Part shown: positions 58,790-64,000 of the stretch, one piece after another
Layout: every line of letters begins with the position of its first letter
Numbering within the stretch: position 1 is the stretch's first letter
Assembly (NCBI RefSeq): GCF_000001735.4
Contig: NC_003071.7
Location: 507,001 to 571,000, forward strand
DNA: 64,000 nt
Reading direction: 5' to 3'
Source: Arabidopsis thaliana
Lineage: Eukaryota > Streptophyta > Magnoliopsida > Brassicales > Brassicaceae
Position numbers and translations under genes: made by a program
Notes under the pieces: model-generated
Told to the model about the DNA's origin: nothing
Database searches by the model: none
Seen by the model: only the letters and a program-made list of their open reading frames with translations

Positions 58790-59015
58790 CTTGTATAGAT
58801 GCAATAAATGTGTAAGATGTGAATAGTGTACATGAATGTGTAGGAAGTGGATGGTGTAGATGAATGTGTAAGAAGTGAATAGTGTACATGAATGTGTAGG
58901 AAGTGGATGGTGTAGATGAATGTGTAAGATGTGGCTGGCGATGTGGATGGCGTAGATGAATGAGGGTGGTGTAGATGAATGTGTGGGATGTGGATGGTGT
59001 AGATGAATGTATAGG
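58790..59015. repeat. Minisatellite, about 27-bp unit
   Basis: Variants of GTGGATGGTGTAGATGAATG and GTGAATAGTGTACATGAATG, each followed by TGTAAGA or TGTAGGA, repeat about 8 times, with alternating A and B types at the left. The minus-strand ORFs over it (His/Pro/Thr-rich) are by-products of a repeat unit divisible by three. Confidence 0.8.
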
Positions 59016-60387
59016 ATGTAGTATCTAGAGCAAAATTGACTGAGATATTTTACGACTAGAGATATATATATGTTCGCATTGTCCAAATATTTAGACTACT
59101 TAAAATTAAAAAGAAGAAAAAAATTCGATAAAATCTAATTTCAAACATTCAAATCTAGATTGATCGCAAAATTTGATAGTAAAAAAAAAGAACAAGACAC
59201 ATATAATTAGAATTTAACCCGACGTTTACCAGACAATAGAGATGTGTGACCTGAGAGTATTAGATTGAAACGGCATGGATCACCGATAAATCATCCATTG
59301 CCTGAGAAACACCTCAACGCTATTCAAAAACAAATACTAAATATGACCACAGAAAACTAAGTGTAGAGCTTGATACTCTGAGTATCACTTTTATTGAAAA
59401 CCTCACTGCATCTGCATCTCCTTTCCCCAACTCGGTAGCCACCCGGACACTACGATTATATTTGCATAGAAAAACATTAATTTGTTACTTAATATGTGTA
59501 TGAATATTTTTCAAGATTGAAACGGTTAATAAGAGAGCATTACCAAGCCGCACCCAAGAAGCCAAGGCATATGTTGAGTTCCTATTTATATATGTATTTG
59601 CTGCAAATTTTCAAGATGATTGATTTTTTTTTTCTAGCTAATTTAGCCTTTTGAACTGAAATTTATGCAATATCTAGGAAGGTTTTGACTTTAACCATAT
59701 TAAGAAAGCAAAGATTGTGATTTTCACATCTTTTGTATACCCAGCCATTAAGACAAGAATAATTCACTTTAATGCCCTTTTCTCAATGCCCTTTTCTCAA
59801 TGCCCTTTTGCAACTCTACCCTTTTTTTTTCCCATTTTCATTTCTACCCTTTCTAATACTTTTCTCCCCAAATTACCCTTAATGAGCTACCCACAGACCT
59901 AATTCATTTCTTCACTCTCTGTCTTCTTCCTCCATCAGAAATTGTGAATGCCGTTGAATCCCATACCGTCGGAAATAATGAGTTTACTCGCCCTGAAAAC
60001 CCATCTTCGCCGTCGTAAGTAGAGCTGTGTGTCGTCGTCGAATCTCTTGCGTTTCCCAAGTTTGATTTTATAATGTTAGCTTAAATCTTCGTTTTCGAAT
60101 TGGTTTATTCGATTTTTGTTGTTGATTATGTAAACTCGTTATTTGAATCCTGATTCAATCGACAGTTTGACATTTGCTTCAGCTTCGAATTTGAATTTTG
60201 TTTGAGATTTGATGATTGAATTTGTTTCTAAAATCCTTGTACATTCGTTATATTGTTCTAAAATCCTTTTGAATTCGTTATACTGTTTTGTGATAGATTT
60301 GCTTATGTGAATTCGTTATACTATTTCGTAATAGATTTTGGTTCTGATTTAGTGTTTACCTCTTTTGCATATGCTTTCGTGATAGAT
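59016..60387. other. Left flank/5' region of the Mutator-like element
   Basis: It contains a CCCTTTTCTCAATG tandem triplet at about 59771-59808 and pyrimidine-rich, leader-like sequence at about 59815-60060. A possible donor near CGTCGTAAGTAG at about 60015 could pair with the CTTATCAG acceptor before 60819, making a 5' UTR intron. The left element end was not identified. Confidence 0.4.
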
Positions 60388-60755
60388 CTATGTCACTTAC
60401 GCTATAAAACGATTTGTAAACCATGTTAACCATTTTTCAAAGCTTTTAAAATCCCTTGTAAATTATTCTATGCTACTTACGCTTTAAAACGATTTGTAAA
60501 CCATGTTAACCACTTTTCAAAGCTTTTAAAATCCCTTGTAAATTATTTTATGCTACTTACTTACGCTTTAAAACGATTTGTAAACCATGTTAACCACTTT
60601 TCAAAGCTTTTAAAATCCCTTGTAAATTATTCTATGCTACTTACTTACGCTTTAAAACGATTTGTAAACCATGTTAACCACTTTTCAAAGCTTTTAAAAT
60701 CCCTTGTAAATTATTCTATGCTACTTACTTACGCTTTAAAACGATTTTGTAAACC
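60388..60755 (+). repeat. Direct tandem repeat, 80-84 bp unit, about 4.5 copies
   Basis: Units begin near ATGCTACTTACTTACGC and include AAAACGATTTGTAAACCATG, TTAACCACTTTTCAAAGC and TTTTAAAATCCCTTGTAAAT. Units at 60388, 60468, 60550 and 60634 are followed by a partial at 60718. The first two lack a 4-bp TTAC insertion present in the later ones. The array lies just upstream of the MULE transposase start, probably in a leader intron. Related units recur 3' of the gene. Confidence 0.9.
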
Positions 60756-60824
60756 TTGCTTCTCTCTGTAGTGACAGTTTTTTGTGGGTGTTGATTTTGT
60801 TGTTATTTATCTTATCAGGTTATA

Positions 60825-62613
60825 ATGCTAGAATTGTATTCTGTTTGTGGCTTGTGGAAGTTGACAAACAATATGACTTGGGAATTTGAATTAGACATTG
60901 ATTTGGGAGCTTCTTTAGTGCTCATTGATGAGCACATTACCTATCACGCGTTGTTTGATATTCTTGTAGAGGATTTTCAAATAGATAGTTCAACCAATTC
61001 TTTGAAGCTTAGTTACAAGTTAGTCTCCACGTCTACAACCATACAATCTCATCCTCTTTATATTAGGAACGATAGACAGCTTGCAACTTTTATGCACAAA
61101 TTCTCACAGAGTGGAGGATTGCTTCAGTTATGTTTGACTGTAGAGCAAATTTCTGTGACAGTTGAGCAGGTTTTTCAATAACCTTCTTGTGTTATAATTT
61201 AAAAAATCCTTGTAAAATCATTATTAAGTCAGTGATTGTGCTTATTACAGGCTGAGACTACTTCAAATCCTTTTGTTTCTCATTCTGTCCCTAATGCTCA
61301 GGTACTAATCGTTTTAAAAATCCTTGTAAAATCATTATTAACGTTTTAAAACCCCTTTTAAAAATCCTTGTAAAATCAAATTATTAAGTCAGTGATTGAG
61401 TTTATTACAGGCTGAGACGACTTCAAATCCTTTTGCTTCTCATTCTGCATCTACTACTCAGGTAATAATCCTTTTAAAAAATCTTGTAAAATCATTATTA
61501 ACGTTTTTAAACCCCTTTTAAAAATCCTTGTAAAATCATTATTTAAGATAGATTGATGTTTGAGGTAAGCTTTTTATTTTGGCAGCCGAGGTTAACCTCT
61601 AGGATTATTGAGGCATGTGTATCTGAAACATCTAGTATTCTTGATCAACAGTATTCTAGTTCTGCGTTTCCAACTGGTCTAAGTGATGCTGATTCTTTGT
61701 TTATTGGAAAATTTTTCAAAGACAAAGATGAGATGGTATTCACGTTGCGGATGTTTGCAGTGAAGCACAGCTTTGAGTTTCATACAGTGAAATCAGATCT
61801 CACGAGGTATGTTCTTCATTGTATTGATGAAAACTGTAGTTGGAGACTACGTGCAACTAGGGCTGGTGGATCCGAGAGTTATGTTATTCGGAAGTATGTT
61901 AGTCATCACAATTGTGACTCTTCATTAAAGAATGTTAGTCATCGTCAAGCATTCGCAAGGACATTAGGAAGATTGATAAGTAACCATTTTGAAGGAGGAA
62001 AGCTTCCCCTCAGACCTAAGCAGCTGATAGAAATATTTAGAAAAGATCATGGAGTTGGAATCAATTATTCGAAGGCTTGGAGAGTTCAAGAACATGCAGC
62101 AGAACTTGCGAGGGGTTTACCTGATGATAGTTTTGAGGTTTTACCGAGGTGGTTCCACAGGGTACAAGTGACGAATCCAGGTTCTATCACTTTTTTCAAA
62201 AAAGATTCTGCTAATAAGTTTAAGTATGCGTTTCTGGCTTTTGGTGCATCAATTAGAGGTTATAAGTTGATGAGAAAAGTCATATCTATTGATGGTGCCC
62301 ATCTGACATCAAAGTTTAAAGGGACTTTGCTTGGTGCCTCAGCTCAGGATGGGAATTTTAATTTGTATCCTATTGCTTTTGCAATAGTTGACTCTGAAAA
62401 TGACGCGTCATGGGACTGGTTTTTGAAGTGTTTGCTGAATATAATCCCTGATGAGAATGATTTAGTTTTTGTGTCTGACCGAGCATCCGGAAGAAAAAGA
62501 GGATACCTTCTGTTTGGGAGCATGGACGGTCTCAGCCAAAACCAAAATTACACAAATGCAGTAGGTGTGGTCAGTCGGGTCACAACAAATCAACTTGTGT
62601 TGCTGCAATTTAG
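60825..62613 (+). pseudogene. Mutator-like (MuDR/MULE) transposase, internally deleted
   Basis: Exons 60825-61169, 61251-61301, 61411-61461 and 61586 onward join in phase 0. Exon 1 resembles the PB1-like N-terminus of plant MURA-type proteins. Exons 2 and 3 are tandem copies. The last exon has the MuDR zinc-binding domain (HCIDENCSWRLRATR ... SHHNC) and the front of the MULE DDE domain: first Asp in ISIDGAHL, second in FVSDR (about 62470). The coding then breaks. Just downstream, in the other frame, is a C-terminal CCHC knuckle, KCSRCGQSGHNKSTC, ending in TAG at 62611-62613. The third acidic residue and the SWIM finger are gone, so it cannot be a working transposase. Confidence 0.8.
61190..61550 (+). 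repeat. CCTTGTAAAATCATTATTAA motif repeats in transposase introns
   Basis: The phrase CCTTGTAAAATCATTATT or a close variant occurs at about 61208, 61324, 61369, 61485 and 61529, in all three introns. It is a shortened version of the AAAATCCCTTGTAAAT core of the 60388 array. Confidence 0.8.
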
Positions 62614-62739
62614 ATATATCTTTATCTCCAAAGAATTGAATATTGTTGGGTTTTTAATATTTTCTTCATTGTGTCGTGTCATTACTCTCGTTTGTTAAAA
62701 TTACTATCAAACTTTTACAAATAATTTTGAAGGTTATTC

Positions 62740-63300
62740 CAATATTTTACCTTTTAAAATCTCTTGTAAAATCCTGTTTAAAACGTCTGTTTAAATCCTT
62801 TTAAAATACCTTGTAAATCTTTCGTTATGCCACTTAGATATACTTTAAACGATTGTAAATCAAGTTAAACACTTTTACAAGCTTTTAACTTGAATCTTTT
62901 AAAATGTCTTGTAAGTCGTTTACTAAAATTACTATCAAACTTTACAAGTAATTTTAATAGTAATTCCAATAATTTACCTTTTTAACATATTTTGTAAAAG
63001 CCTGTTTAAAACGTCTTTGAAAATCCTTTTAAAATACCTTGTAAATATTTCGTTATGCCACTTACATATACTTTTAACAATTGTGAATCAAGTTAAACAC
63101 TTTTACAAGCTTTTAAAATCCCTTATAAATCATTTTCTGACATTAACTTATTCTTCTTAAACGATTGTTAATCAAGTAAACCCCTTTTAAAAGCTTTTAA
63201 AATCCCTTGTAAATCATGTTTTACCACTTTATTATCCTTAAAAACCGATAGCAAACCATGTAAGCTGTTTATGCCTTTAAAATCACTTGTAAATCATGAC
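62740..63300 (+). repeat. Diverged direct repeats 3' of the transposase
   Basis: Four or more degenerate units have the same plan as the 60388 array: a CTTTAAACGATTGTAAATCAAG block, then TTAAACACTTTTACAAGC, then TTTTAAAATCCCTTGTAAAT. Core sites are near 62763, 62811, 62909, 63039, 63206 and 63287. Same orientation as the 5' array. Confidence 0.75.
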
Positions 63301-63365
63301 AATTCTTATAAAACCATAAACAGTTGACAATAGTAAAGCATTTTGATTAGATTTGACAGTCATAA

Positions 63366-63944
63366 TTAAAATACAAGTACAATCATAGATTCCAAATAAC
63401 AAAAGTAAAATAAACATGTTTGAAATAAGTCAGTATAAAAAACTAAATCCATTTTTGCCTTAGTAGCTCTGTCCTTCTCTACCTGCAAATAAAATTCAAC
63501 CTGTAAGTTATTTTTTGCATAACAATAATATTCAAGTTTTTAAAGATATATCGTTATACAAAAGAAGAGTTTAACACTAACCATTATTATCTTGCAGATT
63601 TGTTCAGCTAGGTATTTCACTTCTGGATGAGCTCGAGGCAGTTTGTCAGGATGAATGAGTAACGTTGCTTTCTTTAATGCTAATTTGTATTTCTTCTCGT
63701 CCCACATTTTCCAAATTTCGACTTTTTGCCATTTACTGTCGGACCAAAGAATCTGAAATGTAAAAATTCCAAAATGATTAGAATTAAAATCTTTTGCAGC
63801 AAAACAATGATGTAATTTAACTTACTTCTTCAAGTGACGATAGTAGATCTCTTATTAATTTGTTTTTCGCCCATTTTTTAACTTTTAGGTCAATTTCTTC
63901 CATTACTTCATGACTCAACATGATCGGCGTCAAAGGAGTTTGAA
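63366..63944 (-). CDS. Auxilin-like J-domain protein, partial (continues beyond right edge)
   Basis: Minus-strand exons 63944-63826, 63752-63582 and 63482-63366 join in frame. They encode WAKNKLIRDLLSSLEE, then WSDSKWQKVEIW, a helix, and LLIHPDKLPRAHPEVKYLAE. The intact HPD triad within a W-x-x-V ... A-L-L-x-x-HPDKL ... K-Y-x-A-E context is the J-domain of auxilin-like proteins. These recruit Hsc70 to uncoat clathrin vesicles. Upstream exons lie outside the window. The last exon, after VEKDRATKAKMDLVF, runs into repeat-type DNA and may not be native. It could be a small real gene or a host fragment carried beside the Mutator-like element. Confidence 0.65.
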
Positions 63945-64000
63945 CTGATACAAAAACAAAAACAAAAATATTTAGAAGTTGTTTATCAAGGCAAATCATC

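Noticed and set aside
58545-59086. His/Pro/Thr-rich minus-strand proteins
   Set aside because: They are translations of the 27-bp minisatellite, open only because the unit is a multiple of three.
60388-60755. CRISPR-like array
   Set aside because: Units of 80-84 bp repeat end to end without unique spacers, in a plant nuclear context.
63477-63900. Ulp1-type protease exon as found in some Mutator-like elements
   Set aside because: The translated exons carry an HPD J-domain pattern, not a C48 peptidase His-Asp-Cys pattern.

Overview
The window is nuclear plant DNA: AT-rich, with short introns carrying plant splice signals and Arabidopsis-type repeats. The order of gene families (IDD zinc fingers, ETL1-type SNF2 protein, a plant defensin cluster, EMB2794-type PPR, C3H17, remorin, TOM3) matches what I recall of the top of Arabidopsis thaliana chromosome 2, about AT2G02070 to AT2G02200. 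Locus names are from memory. Exon models were built by hand from ORFs, phases and splice sites. Six multi-exon models close in frame at lengths I recall for the family members or loci (516, 763, 432, 669, 486 and 303 aa).

Layout. 1-2154: last intron and last exon of an IDD zinc-finger gene (IDD5/RAVEN), plus strand. 2155-11327: a gene-poor gap with a short Helitron (3989-4338) and a diverged inverted-repeat element (about 9.4-10.35 kb). 11328-14170: the convergent paralogue IDD4, whose first coding intron appears to use a GC donor. 16481-19884: CHR19/ETL1, a 12-exon SNF2 ATPase.

21397-40026: a tandem, same-strand cluster of six plant defensin (PDF2/LCR) units. Five have a signal-peptide exon, a phase-1 intron and an eight-cysteine exon. 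One (35007-35173) is a second exon with no recognisable first exon. Five share a core promoter with the consensus TATATAGTGCCA, and three share longer upstream blocks. Two have an inverted repeat in the 3' flank. Two minus-strand LINEs (about 22.56-24.8 and 25.26-30.7 kb) separate the first two defensins. A short AT-rich repeat occurs twice, and a Helitron 3' end lies at 37.14-37.16 kb.

40389-51610: four consecutive minus-strand housekeeping-type genes: a 432-aa protein with a C-terminal zinc ribbon, a P-class PPR protein (EMB2794), a CCCH protein (C3H17) and a group-6 remorin. 53976-55961: TOM3, a multi-spanning membrane protein, divergent from the remorin.

55962-64000: repeat territory. 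It holds tandem repeats, then a Mutator-like element gene whose non-coding DNA is filled with a diverged direct repeat, whose 51-nt exon is tandemly duplicated, and whose transposase has lost its C-terminal catalytic part by an internal deletion. An auxilin-like J-domain gene on the opposite strand runs off the right edge. No tRNA, rRNA or CRISPR array was recognised.
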